From Desulfobacteraceae bacterium (lineage in GTDB: Bacteria > Desulfobacterota > Desulfobacteria > Desulfobacterales > Desulfobacteraceae): DNA of 64,000 nucleotides. The translations under genes were made by a program, and so were the position numbers. Of the stretch, positions 35,131 through 44,423 are shown piece by piece; position 1 is the stretch's first letter, and every line of letters starts with the position of its first letter. Below the pieces are notes generated by a model, which was not told the origin of the DNA, searched no databases, and saw nothing but the letters and a program-made list of their open reading frames with translations. Location of the stretch: NCBI GenBank assembly GCA_016743945.1, contig JADGFI010000001.1, positions 147,891-211,890 of the forward strand, in the 5' to 3' direction.

Positions 35131-37092
35131 ATGGCCAGTGATAAACCCATTAAAAAACAGGTTCCTTCATCGGAAAGAACCATCTGCGAGGCAACCGCCC
35201 AGATGCTGGACAAAGCGCGGCGAGACGGGGTAATAATTGCCCTTGACCGGGGGGTTGACATGAAACCCTGTCCCATCGGAGTGGAGTCTGCCTGCTGCAA
35301 ACATTGCTACATGGGACCCTGCCGTCTGAATCCGAGAGACCCTTATAAAAAAGTCGGGGTCTGCGGCGCCACCATTGATACCATACAGGCCCGTAATTTT
35401 GCCCGGAATGTAGCCACGGGCACAGCTTCCCATAGCGACCACGGCATGCACATCCTTAAATTATTTAAGGACATCATCGACGGTAATGTCAAAGACTTTA
35501 CCATTGAGGACACCATCAAGCTTGAGCGGGTTGCAAAATCCGTGGGGATAGATGTTGAGGGTAAAGAAGTATATGCAGTGGCGAAGGAGCTCTATGTTGA
35601 ACTGGAAAAAACCTTTTCCAATGTGGAGGGAGAAATGCCCTTTACCCGACGAGTCCCCAAGGCAACCCTGGAACAATGGCGAAAGGGTGGCATCGTTCCC
35701 AGGGGTGCCATGCGGGAGGTCATGGAGCTGATGAGCCGGACTCATATCGGATGTGACCAGGACTATAACAATCTCACCCGCCAGATCAGCCGGACCGCTC
35801 TTGCCGATGGATGGGGTGGTTCCATGGTGGCAACGGAATTATCCGACATCATGTTCGGCACCCCTTCTCCCACCGTGGCAGAGGTCAACATGGGGGTTCT
35901 CAAGGAAGACCATGTAAATATCATTGTCCACGGTCACGAACCAGCCATGTTTGAAGGGATACTGGCAGCGGTGTCAGACCCCTTTTATATTGAAGAGGCC
36001 AAGACCAGGGGAGCTGCGGGAATAAATCTGGTGGGCATGTGCTGTTCAGGGGCGGAGATGATGTCCCGCCACGGGATTCCCCATGCCGGTAATTTTAGTT
36101 CCACGGAAGCGGTCATTGTAACCGGGGCCGTGGATGCCATGGTCGTGGATATCCAATGCATCAAACAGGGGCTGGCTGCGGTGGCAAAATGTTACGATAC
36201 CCATTTGATCACCACCAATCCCAGATGCCATATTGAAGGGGCCACCCATATTGAATTTGAAGAGCGGGATCCAAGGGTCTGTTCCGACCAGATCCTGACC
36301 AAAGCCATTACAAGGTTTGCTTCCAGAAGCATGCCAATTGAAATCCCAAAACAGGTTCAAAAAGGGGTTCACGGATTCAGCCATGAATACATTGAGTACA
36401 TGCTGGGCGGTACTTTCAGGGGGTCCTATTCTCCTTTGAACGACAACATTATCAACGGCCGAATCCGGGGTGTTGCCGGCGTTGTGGGCTGTACCAATCC
36501 CAAGGTCAAACAGGACTCCTTCCACGTGGCCCTGGTCCGGGAGCTGATTCGAAATGATGTGCTGGTTCTCCAGACCGGGTGCTCCCAGATAGCGCTTGCC
36601 AAAGCAGGGTTTTTAACCCCGGAAGCGGCGCCCCTGGCAGGCCCGGGTCTTGCCGAGGTTTGCGAAACAGTGGGCATGCCGCCGGTCCTGGGATTGGGTT
36701 CCTGCGTCGACAACACCCGGATTCTCATTGCGGCCTCGGCCATGGTGGAAGCCGGCGGCCTTGGCAACAGCATTGCCGACCTTCCCGTTGCCGGCTGTGC
36801 CCCGGAATGGATGAGTGAAAAGGCGCTCGCCATTGGTCAGTACTTTGTGTCCTCGGGCGTATACACGGTTTTTGGCATCGGGTTCCCCTCCATCAAGGGA
36901 ACAAAGTTCCATGACCTTTTGTTTAAAGGACTCGAGGAACAGGGGTATGGAAAATGGGGAACCGCGGCCGATCCCATTGAAATCGCCCGTATGATGATTG
37001 CCCATATTGACAAAAAACGAAAAGAACTGGGCATTGACAAAACAAGGGAAAGAACCCTTGTGGACATGTCCGACAGGCGGGATATTGCCTGA
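35131..37092 (+). CDS. cooS: anaerobic carbon monoxide dehydrogenase catalytic subunit
   Basis: A 653-residue nickel-iron CODH that oxidises CO to CO2 with ferredoxin as electron partner. The N-terminal CPIGVESACCKHCYMGPC (about 46-63) supplies the D- and B-cluster cysteines; IIVHGHEPAMFE, VGMCCSGAEM, GCSQIALAK and GSCVDNTRI belong to the C-cluster domain. AAGGAG before ATG 35131 rules out the 18 extra upstream codons. It stands alone: no acetyl-CoA synthase, CooF, CooC or hydrogenase gene is in the window, so this is an orphan CODH. A strong terminator follows. Confidence 0.95.
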   Translation: MASDKPIKKQVPSSERTICEATAQMLDKARRDGVIIALDRGVDMKPCPIGVESACCKHCYMGPCRLNPRDPYKKVGVCGATIDTIQARNFARNVATGTASHSDHGMHILKLFKDIIDGNVKDFTIEDTIKLERVAKSVGIDVEGKEVYAVAKELYVELEKTFSNVEGEMPFTRRVPKATLEQWRKGGIVPRGAMREVMELMSRTHIGCDQDYNNLTRQISRTALADGWGGSMVATELSDIMFGTPSPTVAEVNMGVLKEDHVNIIVHGHEPAMFEGILAAVSDPFYIEEAKTRGAAGINLVGMCCSGAEMMSRHGIPHAGNFSSTEAVIVTGAVDAMVVDIQCIKQGLAAVAKCYDTHLITTNPRCHIEGATHIEFEERDPRVCSDQILTKAITRFASRSMPIEIPKQVQKGVHGFSHEYIEYMLGGTFRGSYSPLNDNIINGRIRGVAGVVGCTNPKVKQDSFHVALVRELIRNDVLVLQTGCSQIALAKAGFLTPEAAPLAGPGLAEVCETVGMPPVLGLGSCVDNTRILIAASAMVEAGGLGNSIADLPVAGCAPEWMSEKALAIGQYFVSSGVYTVFGIGFPSIKGTKFHDLLFKGLEEQGYGKWGTAADPIEIARMMIAHIDKKRKELGIDKTRERTLVDMSDRRDIA

Positions 37093-37103
37093 TCTCTTCC
37101 CAC

Positions 37104-37133
37104 CCCAGCCCGGTAAATGCCGGGCTGGGTTTC
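37104..37133 (+). terminator. Rho-independent terminator after cooS
   Basis: CCCAGCCCGG (37104-37113) pairs perfectly with CCGGGCTGGG (37120-37129) around a six-base loop, followed by TTTCTT. Confidence 0.85.
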
Positions 37134-37326
37134 TTATTTCCCAAACTTAAATTCGTCGGTTAAAAAAGAATCCCATGCCAAAGGGAGATGAAAGGATCTC
37201 TCCCCTAGTAATGCCTGCAAAATTCGTTGCACCAATTATCCCGGTCCCGGTGAAACAAAAAAATTGACAACAAACAGGAGAATAATATATTCATGAGCAG
37301 ATAAATAATAAAACAATGGAGAGACA

Positions 37327-37935
37327 ATGGGTCGAAAAAGCATATCACATATTCGTAAACCTGAAATTCTGAGGCATACTTACAAGGTGGTGGAAGAAGA
37401 AGGGTTCATGGGCATGACTATTGGCAAAGTTGCAACCCGTATGGGGGTCAATTCAGGGCTTTTGATTCACTATTTTAAAAGTAAGGAAGGGTTGATAATG
37501 GAAATGGTGGATTATCTTTATGACTCTTCCATGACCGTCTACCTAGAAGAACTTAAAAAATATACGACCCCCAAAGAAAGGCTTGAAGGCTTGCTGGATA
37601 TGGTATTTGATACCAGTGGCACCATGCCCCAGCGGGATGCGGTTTTCTGGTCCTGTTACGCCATGGGGTTTAGAAACGACCAGATCAAAGGAAAAATAAA
37701 AAGCTTGATGAAAAGATTCATTGATTTTGGCATAGCGGAAATGGAGACCTGGGAAGAAAACGGGCTGGTCAAAATAGCACACAAAGAAAGGGCCGCTGAA
37801 ACCATTTTGGCTCTTTCCGAAGGCTTTGGTATCCTAAGGAATTCAGTCGATGATATGGCCACCTTAAAAGAAATTTCCCTTTTTATGAAAAAAACTGCTT
37901 TTACGGCATTGGAACTTCAAAACATCCCTCACTAA
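37327..37935 (+). CDS. TetR/AcrR family transcriptional regulator
   Basis: A 202-residue one-component regulator. Its N-terminal HTH (about 12-60) contains FMGMTIGKVATRMGV and the LLIHYFKSKEGL recognition segment typical of TetR proteins of the BetI type. The C-terminal helical domain would bind an unknown ligand. The AEC transporter gene lies convergently downstream with a 34-base gap. The regulator could act on its own promoter region or on that transporter; neither is shown by the sequence. Confidence 0.88.
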   Translation: MGRKSISHIRKPEILRHTYKVVEEEGFMGMTIGKVATRMGVNSGLLIHYFKSKEGLIMEMVDYLYDSSMTVYLEELKKYTTPKERLEGLLDMVFDTSGTMPQRDAVFWSCYAMGFRNDQIKGKIKSLMKRFIDFGIAEMETWEENGLVKIAHKERAAETILALSEGFGILRNSVDDMATLKEISLFMKKTAFTALELQNIPH

Positions 37936-37969
37936 ACTATCAGCTCCTCCAGTGCTTGGTCCCTACTTT

Positions 37970-38884
37970 TTATAAGAGAAGCGCCACGGACAGGGAAACA
38001 AAAGAAAAGAGCGTGGAGAGCATAATGGCGGCTGATGCAAGCTGGGTGTCGGAATTTAATTGGGCGGACAGCACATAGATGGCTGTGGAGGTCGGGAGAC
38101 AAAAAAAGATCATTCCCGTCTTAAAGGGAATGCCGGTTACAAAAAAAACCTTTAGCAGTATAAAGCCTAGCCCAGGCAGCACCAGCAGTTTAAAACAAGC
38201 GGCAACCAGAGAGGCCCTTGTATGGCAGGCAAGTCCCTTAAAACTCAAGGTGCCCCCAATGGAAATCAATGCCAGGGGCAGGGTGATTGATGTCATCAGA
38301 CCAAAGGTATTGTTCATCACTTTGGGGAAGACAAAACCAGATTGTGAAACCACGAGACCTGCCACGCATCCCAGGATCAATGGGTTGGAAATAAGGGCCC
38401 TGGCAAAAAAAACAATTTTTTCCTTCATGTTAAGGTTCTGGTCTGAATGCCAAATCAAAACACAAACCGCCAAAACATTAATCAAGGGGATGACAAAGCC
38501 CACCAAAATTCCAAAATGCCTGACCCCTTCCGCCCCTAAGGTGTTCATGACAATGGCCATCCCGATATAGGTATTAAACCGATAACAGGCCTGGGAAAAA
38601 GAACCGGCCTGGAACCTGGGCATTTGGCTTTGATGAATAAAAAACAGACTTAGACCAAATACCAAAACAACCGCTAAAATGCCTGCCAGACAGAGCCCAA
38701 GACTGAACTGCGTGTTGCCGGTTGAATTTCCTATTTTCCAGAACAGCATGGCAGGAAAAAATATATAATAGACCAGTTTATCTGCTGTTTTTAAAAAGGG
38801 CTCAGTTGTGATTTTGGTAAATCTCAACACACTGCCCAGTAAAAGAAGGACAAACAAGGGGAGTATGGTATCCAGGATAATCAT
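37970..38884 (-). CDS. AEC family transporter (auxin efflux carrier-like)
   Basis: A 304-residue membrane protein with about eight to ten hydrophobic segments, in the arrangement of bacterial AEC/PIN-type carriers such as MleP and MdcF. It has the N-terminal LPLFVLLLLGSVLRF and the central NTYIGMAIVMNTLG (the conserved N-x-x-x-G region). Family members move malate, malonate or other organic acids. The start is at the ATG at 38884. No adjacent enzyme identifies the substrate. Confidence 0.85.
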   Translation of the reverse strand: MIILDTILPLFVLLLLGSVLRFTKITTEPFLKTADKLVYYIFFPAMLFWKIGNSTGNTQFSLGLCLAGILAVVLVFGLSLFFIHQSQMPRFQAGSFSQACYRFNTYIGMAIVMNTLGAEGVRHFGILVGFVIPLINVLAVCVLIWHSDQNLNMKEKIVFFARALISNPLILGCVAGLVVSQSGFVFPKVMNNTFGLMTSITLPLALISIGGTLSFKGLACHTRASLVAACFKLLVLPGLGFILLKVFFVTGIPFKTGMIFFCLPTSTAIYVLSAQLNSDTQLASAAIMLSTLFSFVSLSVALLL

Positions 38885-39031
38885 GGTCTGTTTTTTCTAA
38901 GTTAATCCTAAGGGTTAATCTTGATGAGCCCTGTCTACCATTCGCCCAGGGATCTAAAGAGTTCGACTATACACAGGGATGTTCGTTTATTTCAATACCC
39001 AAAAGTATTTTTATGGAAAAGAATATTTTAC

Positions 39032-39064
39032 TTGACCCTGATTTGATACCTGATATATCAGGTA
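39032..39064 (+). promoter_or_regulatory. gntR-ackA promoter with 18-bp perfect palindrome
   Basis: TTGACC (39032-39037) and TATATC (39054-39059) are spaced 16 bp. The perfect palindrome TACCTGATATATCAGGTA (39047-39064) covers the -10. It is probably the operator of the GntR protein encoded about 100 bases downstream, giving autoregulation and control of acetate kinase. Confidence 0.6.
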
Positions 39065-39160
39065 AAAATGATAGGGCTTCGTTTCTTGACGGGGTACCTC
39101 TCTTCGCATATATTAAAAAGGGTATTAACAGAACATGGAAATTAAAGGGCCTTATAAAAA

Positions 39161-39832
39161 ATGAAGACACAGCTATTTGTCTTATCATTGAGAGAGCAGG
39201 TGTATGAATACCTGAGAAATGAAATGATGACCGGCAGCATGACGTCTGGCTCCACCATTAATCTCAATAAGATTGCAGAACAGCTGGGTATCAGCAAGAC
39301 TCCCCTAAGGGATGCATTGATTCACCTTGAGATAGAAGGATTTGTCACCATACTTCCCAGAAGGGGCGTGATGGTCAATGCCCTTACGTTAAATGATGTA
39401 AAAAATGCCTATGAGGCAATTGGCATCATTGAGGCCTCTATTCTTCTGGATTGTTTTGATCGAATAACCCCCTCCCATATATCCCGGTTGGAGGATTTTA
39501 ATGACCGGATGATCAAAGATGTTCAAAGTAATGATTTTTCACGGTTGTTTCAGACAAACTTGGCATTTCATAATGTTTTTAACACGCTTTCGGGCAATCC
39601 GCTTCTCAATAAATTCATGCTTCCCATTAAACATAGGTTGTACGATTTTCAGGGCCAGAGTTATATCCGTGACTGGGAACTGAAAAATTGTGAAGAGCAT
39701 TCACTCGTTATTGATTTTTTAAAGCAGGAAAATTCCCAGCAAGCCGCTATGATTTTAAAGGATTTTCACTGGTCTTATTCTGTCCATGAAGCCTTTATCA
39801 AACAATTTTATGCCATGACAGAACAAAATTAA
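39161..39832 (+). CDS. GntR family transcriptional regulator (FadR/FCD type)
   Basis: A 223-residue regulator. The N-terminal winged helix (about 8-75) contains LNKIAEQLGISKTPLRDAL, the GntR signature. The C-terminal helical FCD-type domain (about 80-220) has the metal-binding residues suggested by FHNVF and EEHSLVIDFL. FCD regulators sense carboxylic acids. It lies 47 bases before ackA on the same strand, so regulation by acetate or a related acid is plausible. Confidence 0.87.
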   Translation: MKTQLFVLSLREQVYEYLRNEMMTGSMTSGSTINLNKIAEQLGISKTPLRDALIHLEIEGFVTILPRRGVMVNALTLNDVKNAYEAIGIIEASILLDCFDRITPSHISRLEDFNDRMIKDVQSNDFSRLFQTNLAFHNVFNTLSGNPLLNKFMLPIKHRLYDFQGQSYIRDWELKNCEEHSLVIDFLKQENSQQAAMILKDFHWSYSVHEAFIKQFYAMTEQN

Positions 39833-39879
39833 GCATTTTATCTCACCCCATTTATTTGTTATCTTAAAAAGGAAATTTC

Positions 39880-41067
39880 ATGAATGTATTGATAATCAAC
39901 ACAGGTAGTTCTTCATTAAAATATCAGCTCTTTAACATGGACAATCAAAGTGTCCTGGCCGGTGGCGTTGTGGAAAGGATTGGTGAAACACAAGGAATCC
40001 TGACCCATAAAGACTTTTCCATGGGCAAAGAACAGAAAACAAAAAAGACACAGCCCATCCCAAACCACAAGGAAGCCATGCTTCTTGTGGCGGACCTCAT
40101 CACCCAAGAAATTGATGCTGTCGGTCATCGCGTGGTCCAAGGAGGAGAGGCCTTCAAGGCGGCCACCCGGATCAATGAAGCGGTTAAAAATGCCATCCAG
40201 GCAAACAATCCCCTGGCTCCCCTTCACAATCCCCCCAACCTCATCGGGATTCAACTGGCTGAAGATCTGTTTCCCGGCAAACCCCAGGTGGCAGTATTCG
40301 ACACCAATTTTCACCAGACCATTCCCCCAAAAGCCTTTCTTTACGCGCTTCCCTATGAATACTATACAGATTATAAAATCCGCAAATACGGCTTCCACGG
40401 AACCTCCCACAAATATGTTGCCAACAAAACTGCTCAGCTTATGGGTAAAAATCCCGGGGAGGTGAACCTGATCACGTTGCACCTGGGCAATGGCTGTTCC
40501 ATTTGTGCCATTAAACAAGGGGAATGCCAAGATACCTCCATGGGTATGACCCCTCTTGCCGGGGTGATGATGGGGACCAGGTCCGGTGACCTGGACCCGG
40601 CTATTTTCGGATATCTAATGGACAACACCGGTATGACCCAGATGGAAATAGACGAAGTTTTGAACAAAAAAAGCGGGCTTGCGGGCATTTGCGGTCTCAA
40701 TGATTTACGGGACATCCATGCAAGGGCTTCCCAGGGTGACAAGTTGGCTATCCTGGCTGTTGAAATGTTTGCCTACCAGATCAAAAAATATATTGGGGCC
40801 TATGCAGCCGTGCTCGGCCATGTGGATGGATTGGTCTTTACCGCCGGAGTCGGGGAAAATGACGAAATTGTCCGGGCAAAAGCCCTGGCAGGCCTGTCGG
40901 TTTTTGGCATTGAAATTGACCCGGATAAAAATAACAAAAGATCCCCGGACCCCCGCACAATCCACGGGTCCAACAGCCGGATTCAGGTATGGGTGGTGCC
41001 CACCAATGAGGAACTCCAGATTGCAACGGAAACCTGCCAGGTATTGGGTAGCAACCCTACTAGCTAA
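39880..41067 (+). CDS. ackA: acetate kinase
   Basis: At 395 residues the length is normal for AckA. It shows VLIINTGSSSLKYQLF at the N-terminus, the KYGFHGTSHKYV motif near 168, HLGNGCS near 203, MTPLAGVMMGTRSGD near 220 and FTAGVGENDE near 322. It interconverts acetyl phosphate and acetate with ATP synthesis, central to acetate or lactate metabolism in sulfate reducers. AAAGGAA precedes the ATG. No phosphotransacetylase gene lies beside it, which is unusual because pta and ackA are commonly linked. Confidence 0.96.
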   Translation: MNVLIINTGSSSLKYQLFNMDNQSVLAGGVVERIGETQGILTHKDFSMGKEQKTKKTQPIPNHKEAMLLVADLITQEIDAVGHRVVQGGEAFKAATRINEAVKNAIQANNPLAPLHNPPNLIGIQLAEDLFPGKPQVAVFDTNFHQTIPPKAFLYALPYEYYTDYKIRKYGFHGTSHKYVANKTAQLMGKNPGEVNLITLHLGNGCSICAIKQGECQDTSMGMTPLAGVMMGTRSGDLDPAIFGYLMDNTGMTQMEIDEVLNKKSGLAGICGLNDLRDIHARASQGDKLAILAVEMFAYQIKKYIGAYAAVLGHVDGLVFTAGVGENDEIVRAKALAGLSVFGIEIDPDKNNKRSPDPRTIHGSNSRIQVWVVPTNEELQIATETCQVLGSNPTS

Positions 41068-41113
41068 ACCTTATAAAAGGCAGGTTCAATCCTATAAAGA
41101 ATAAGGAGTTCAT

Positions 41114-41818
41114 ATGGCGCTGCCCTGGAAAGTTGTTGATCAATTCATTGCCGAAGATGAAGGAACCCTGGAACTTCGCCAGCGGGGAAAACGAGATTTT
41201 ATCATCACCTTTGGCACCCAGATCCTCATGAACTCCATGGCCCAACGCTCGGAGATCGCATTGGGAAATTTTGGGGCCAGGCCATTGAAAAACCATTCGG
41301 CCCCCCGGGTTCTGCTGGGCGGTTTGGGAATGGGCATCACTCTCAGGGCGGTATTGGATTCCCTGGCCACAACAGCAGAGGTTGTGGTTTGGGAACTCAA
41401 CCCGAAAATCTGTCAATGGTGTCAGGGACCGCTTTTCGACCTAACCAACGGGGCGATTTTAGATCCCCGGGTCTGTGTAACGGTTGGAGACGTTGTCCAG
41501 GGTATTGACAATGCTTCCAAAGGCACCGAAGACAAAAAATTTGACGCCATCATTCTGGACCTTTACCGGGGCCCCCATTCCCGTACGGACAAAAGAGAGG
41601 ATCCCCTGTATGGCCGCCGGGCCCTTACCCGGGTCCACAAGGCCCTGAACCCCGGGGGAACCTTTGCCGTCTGGGGGGAAGACCATGACCAGGGATTTAT
41701 GAAACGCCTTGCCCAGGCCGGATTTTTTGTGACCTTTAAACGGCCCGGCAAAGGCGGTTATTCCCATGCTGTTTTTTTGGCCACAAAGAAACAGCATGGG
41801 AATAACCTGTTAAAATAG
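41114..41818 (+). CDS. spermidine synthase-like Rossmann-fold protein
   Basis: A 234-residue SAM-binding-fold protein resembling SpeE-type enzymes: nucleotide loop LLGGLGMGITLRAVL near 76, VVVWELNPKICQW near 95, and AIILDLYRGPH near 150. The N-terminal polyamine synthase domain is short and the catalytic acidic residues are not evident, so it may be a methyltransferase or a non-polyamine homologue. AAGGAG precedes the ATG. It may be cotranscribed with ackA, 46 bases away. Confidence 0.7.
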   Translation: MALPWKVVDQFIAEDEGTLELRQRGKRDFIITFGTQILMNSMAQRSEIALGNFGARPLKNHSAPRVLLGGLGMGITLRAVLDSLATTAEVVVWELNPKICQWCQGPLFDLTNGAILDPRVCVTVGDVVQGIDNASKGTEDKKFDAIILDLYRGPHSRTDKREDPLYGRRALTRVHKALNPGGTFAVWGEDHDQGFMKRLAQAGFFVTFKRPGKGGYSHAVFLATKKQHGNNLLK

Positions 41819-41849
41819 AAATTGGCCAAATCGTGTCTAAAGGAACCCC

Positions 41850-42359
41850 TTATACCCTATTAAGCATGTATTCCACAACACAGCAAAGATCGGACCGTTT
41901 AAAACTCTGAATTTTTTGACGGGCAACCCCGGAAGCATCTTCTTGTGACAGAGGATCATCCGAAACAAGGGCTATTACCTGTTGAATGGAAGAAAAAAGT
42001 GGCCGCCGCCCGACTGTTTTGCGCCAGACTTCAATCTTGTCATGGGGACCTGCGATCCAGCCCTCTATGAGAACAATATCCACCTGTCCATAAAAGGTCT
42101 CCAGCAGTTTTTGGGGGGTGTACTCTGGAGTTCTCGGCAGGTAGACGGCACTCATGGTTTCTGTCACCATGGATACGGGTACGGCCCCGGCCTGCCGATG
42201 GCAGAATGAATCCTTGCCCGGTTTGTCCAGTTCATGGACATGGGAGGAATGCTTCATTGAACCGACCCGAATACCTTTTTCAACCAATAGCCTCACCAGG
42301 TCTGCAATCAGGGTTGTCTTACCGCAATCGGCATGGCCGATGATATGAAAAGGGGTCAT
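41850..42359 (-). CDS. mobB: molybdopterin-guanine dinucleotide biosynthesis protein B
   Basis: A 169-residue P-loop GTPase of the MobB family. Walker A is GHADCGKTT at about 7-15; VGSMKHSSHVHELDKPGKDS near 32 and VLIEGWI near 96 are family motifs. It assists MobA in attaching GMP to molybdopterin, needed for formate dehydrogenase and related Mo/W enzymes. A GGAGA site precedes the start. It is convergent with the spermidine-synthase-like gene, 31 bases away. Confidence 0.92.
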   Translation of the reverse strand: MTPFHIIGHADCGKTTLIADLVRLLVEKGIRVGSMKHSSHVHELDKPGKDSFCHRQAGAVPVSMVTETMSAVYLPRTPEYTPQKLLETFYGQVDIVLIEGWIAGPHDKIEVWRKTVGRRPLFSSIQQVIALVSDDPLSQEDASGVARQKIQSFKRSDLCCVVEYMLNRV

Positions 42360-42873
42360 GGTCTCTCCTTAAATAATGAATTGTTTTTTTATCTTACCAT
42401 GGATTGTTTTTTCCCTGCAATCTTTTGATTGTCATCCCCAAAGTACCGCCTGGCGACCAACTTATTTCATCTGCAATTTTCTGTGTTGTGCTGAACAAAC
42501 AAATCTTTCTTTTTTTGTCAATGCCCGCCCCTTTTTTGTCAGTGTGACCCCTTGACGTACACGGGCCCATGAGTGAAATTCAATCACTTTGATGAAATAA
42601 AACCAATCAACCTGTTTGAAATATAACAAACACCCGTTCTTTTTCCTTATTTTTTGGGGGGGGCTTTGATAAAAACACTTGATCGCTACAAGTTTAACCG
42701 TTCTGGCACGGAAAATGGATACATAATTGAAAAAGGGGAAATTTGGAATCAAATGATTATAACGAAAAAAAGAACAAAAACTCCGGTGTATCCGGGTGTA
42801 ATTTCTCCAGTTTGCCCACAGTATCCCTCGATTTATTCACAATCCTCTGCTATACTTTTTTTTATTAAATATA
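42360..42873. other. AT-rich intergenic region before the type IV pilus operon
   Basis: I see no convincing gene; a minus-strand open frame of 96 codons (42462-42752) has no recognisable domain or ribosome binding site. CTTTTTTGTCA occurs twice near 42510-42541. A run of eight G residues follows at about 42656-42663. TGGCAC at 42704-42709, with GG ten bases later, is a partial match to a sigma-54 promoter (GG-N10-GC), with one invariant base wrong; pilus genes are often sigma-54 dependent. Confidence 0.35.
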
Positions 42874-43338
42874 ATGGTGGTTCAAAAAAAGGATGGGAAG
42901 GTGAAAAATAAATCCGGTTTTACCCTTTTGGAGTTAATGATTGTCATCGCTATTGTGGGCATACTTTCCGCAATCGCTATTCCCAATATGGTCACATGGA
43001 GAAATAATGCCCAGTTTACCGGCGCGGTCGACACCCTTGCGGGTGATTTAGCAGCGGTAAAGCAGTCCGCCATCCAGAACAATGCAACCGTAGTCATCAC
43101 TTTCACAGCCAACGGGTACACTGCTGTAGATAACGCTGGGGGTACTCTGAGGAATCGAGTCCTTGAGGGTGGGGTGGCCATCAATCTTGCTGCCTCAACA
43201 TTATTTCCGGGTAATTTTTTTCAGTTCGATGGGACGGGAAGATGTCCCACAGTAATTGTGAGGACGGCTGTGATAACCCGGGGCGGCGACCAAAGCTCCG
43301 TTTCTGTTAACCGGCTTGGCCGCATTAGCATTCCTTAA
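42874..43338 (+). CDS. fimT: type IV pilus minor pilin, FimT/GspH-like
   Basis: A prepilin of 154 residues, or 145 from the GTG at 42901, which has the better-spaced AGGA. The class III signal KNKSG precedes FTLLELMIVIAIVGIL, so the prepilin peptidase would cut after Gly and methylate Phe. The C-terminal beta domain is that of FimT/GspH minor pilins. It opens a run of minor pilin genes (PilV, PilW, PilX, PilY1) that prime pilus assembly at the inner membrane. Confidence 0.88.
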   Translation: MVVQKKDGKVKNKSGFTLLELMIVIAIVGILSAIAIPNMVTWRNNAQFTGAVDTLAGDLAAVKQSAIQNNATVVITFTANGYTAVDNAGGTLRNRVLEGGVAINLAASTLFPGNFFQFDGTGRCPTVIVRTAVITRGGDQSSVSVNRLGRISIP

Positions 43339-43362
43339 GCCAGGTTTTAGGAGAGCACATAG

Positions 43363-43857
43363 ATGAAAAAGCCAAAATTCACTCTTCAAAGATGCAAAGA
43401 TATGAAGGGATTCAGCTTAATAGAGGTCATCATGGCAATGGGCATCATGTCTGTCGGCCTTCTGGCGGTTGCCGCAATGCAGATTTCCACTGTCAGGAAC
43501 AATAAAAGCGGCAACACATTTACCCAGGCCACAACCCTGGCCCGGTCTCAGATGGAGGTTATTAAAAACGGCGACATTACCAGCAACACTGACATCCTGA
43601 ACGGCGTATTGAACACATCCACCCCTGACCCTCTCAATCCAATGGATGAAAACGAAGCAGCCGGCGGTATCTACACCCGGTCCTGGACAATAGAACCCTA
43701 CTATAATGACACCGATGGTATCATTGGTATCAATCCAGCTACAGATACAGTCAGTAATTTTGCCAGAACGGTCACCGTCAACGTCTCCTTTCCCTTTGTG
43801 GGCAGAGGGATAAGAACGGTTAGCTTAACTGCGGTAATAACAGGGGGGGGGTTATGA
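43363..43857 (+). CDS. pilV: type IV pilus modification/minor pilin PilV
   Basis: A 164-residue prepilin with the cleavage site KG before FSLIEVIMAMGIMSVGLLA, followed by the AAMQISTVRNNKSGN segment that is characteristic of PilV. It overlaps pilW by four bases (ATGA). Together with the neighbouring minor pilins it forms the tip complex of the pilus. Confidence 0.88.
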   Translation: MKKPKFTLQRCKDMKGFSLIEVIMAMGIMSVGLLAVAAMQISTVRNNKSGNTFTQATTLARSQMEVIKNGDITSNTDILNGVLNTSTPDPLNPMDENEAAGGIYTRSWTIEPYYNDTDGIIGINPATDTVSNFARTVTVNVSFPFVGRGIRTVSLTAVITGGGL

Positions 43858-44423
43858 TGCCACACCACACCCGGCAAAGGGTTAAACCCAACCGTTTATC
43901 CAACACCGGGTTTACCCTGATCGAGCTGCTGATTGCCATCGCAATAAGTTCCATTATTATGACGGCGGTTGTCTCGGTGTACACCGCCCTTACAAGGTCC
44001 TACACCACGGAAACCGTACGGGCCAGTGCACAGCAGGACCTTCGCTCGGCCATCACATTGATGGCCCAGGATATTCGCCTTGCAGGCCTCGACCCATTGA
44101 ATGCCATCGGAAACAGTTTTCCAGTGACCACTGCAAATGCCTTCGGGTTCATTGCCGACCTGGACTATGATGGTGCCGTAACTGTTGGTAATAATGAACA
44201 AATCGACTATTTTCTCAGGGGGACCCAGCTCATACAGATGCTGGACAATAACCCGGCTACAGACGCAGTGCTCATGGACAACGTGACGGCCCTGAATTTT
44301 ACCTATGATGACCCGGCTGACCCCACCACAATCGTGATCAACATGACGATTGTGGCGCCGGCAGGCCGCGCCGGTACTGTCACTCGGACATTGACCGAAC
44401 GGGTGAGACTTAGAAACCAATGA
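43854..44423 (+). CDS. pilW: minor pilin PilW
   Basis: A 189-residue prepilin with cleavage site NTG before FTLIELLIAIAISSIIM and the downstream QQDLRSAITLMAQDIRLAG motif typical of PilW. The remainder is a beta-rich globular head. It overlaps both neighbours by four bases, indicating translational coupling. Confidence 0.87.
   Translation: MMPHHTRQRVKPNRLSNTGFTLIELLIAIAISSIIMTAVVSVYTALTRSYTTETVRASAQQDLRSAITLMAQDIRLAGLDPLNAIGNSFPVTTANAFGFIADLDYDGAVTVGNNEQIDYFLRGTQLIQMLDNNPATDAVLMDNVTALNFTYDDPADPTTIVINMTIVAPAGRAGTVTRTLTERVRLRNQ

Noticed and set aside
39013..39207. 64-codon frame upstream of gntR
   Set aside because: Contains the predicted promoter and 18-bp palindrome and has no domain or ribosome binding site.
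42704..42721. Sigma-54 promoter for the pilus operon
   Set aside because: TGGCAC is present, but the -12 GC dinucleotide is GG; kept only as a weak note.
42462..42752. 96-codon minus-strand frame before the pilus operon
   Set aside because: Low-complexity A+T sequence with a short direct repeat and a G-run; no family resemblance.
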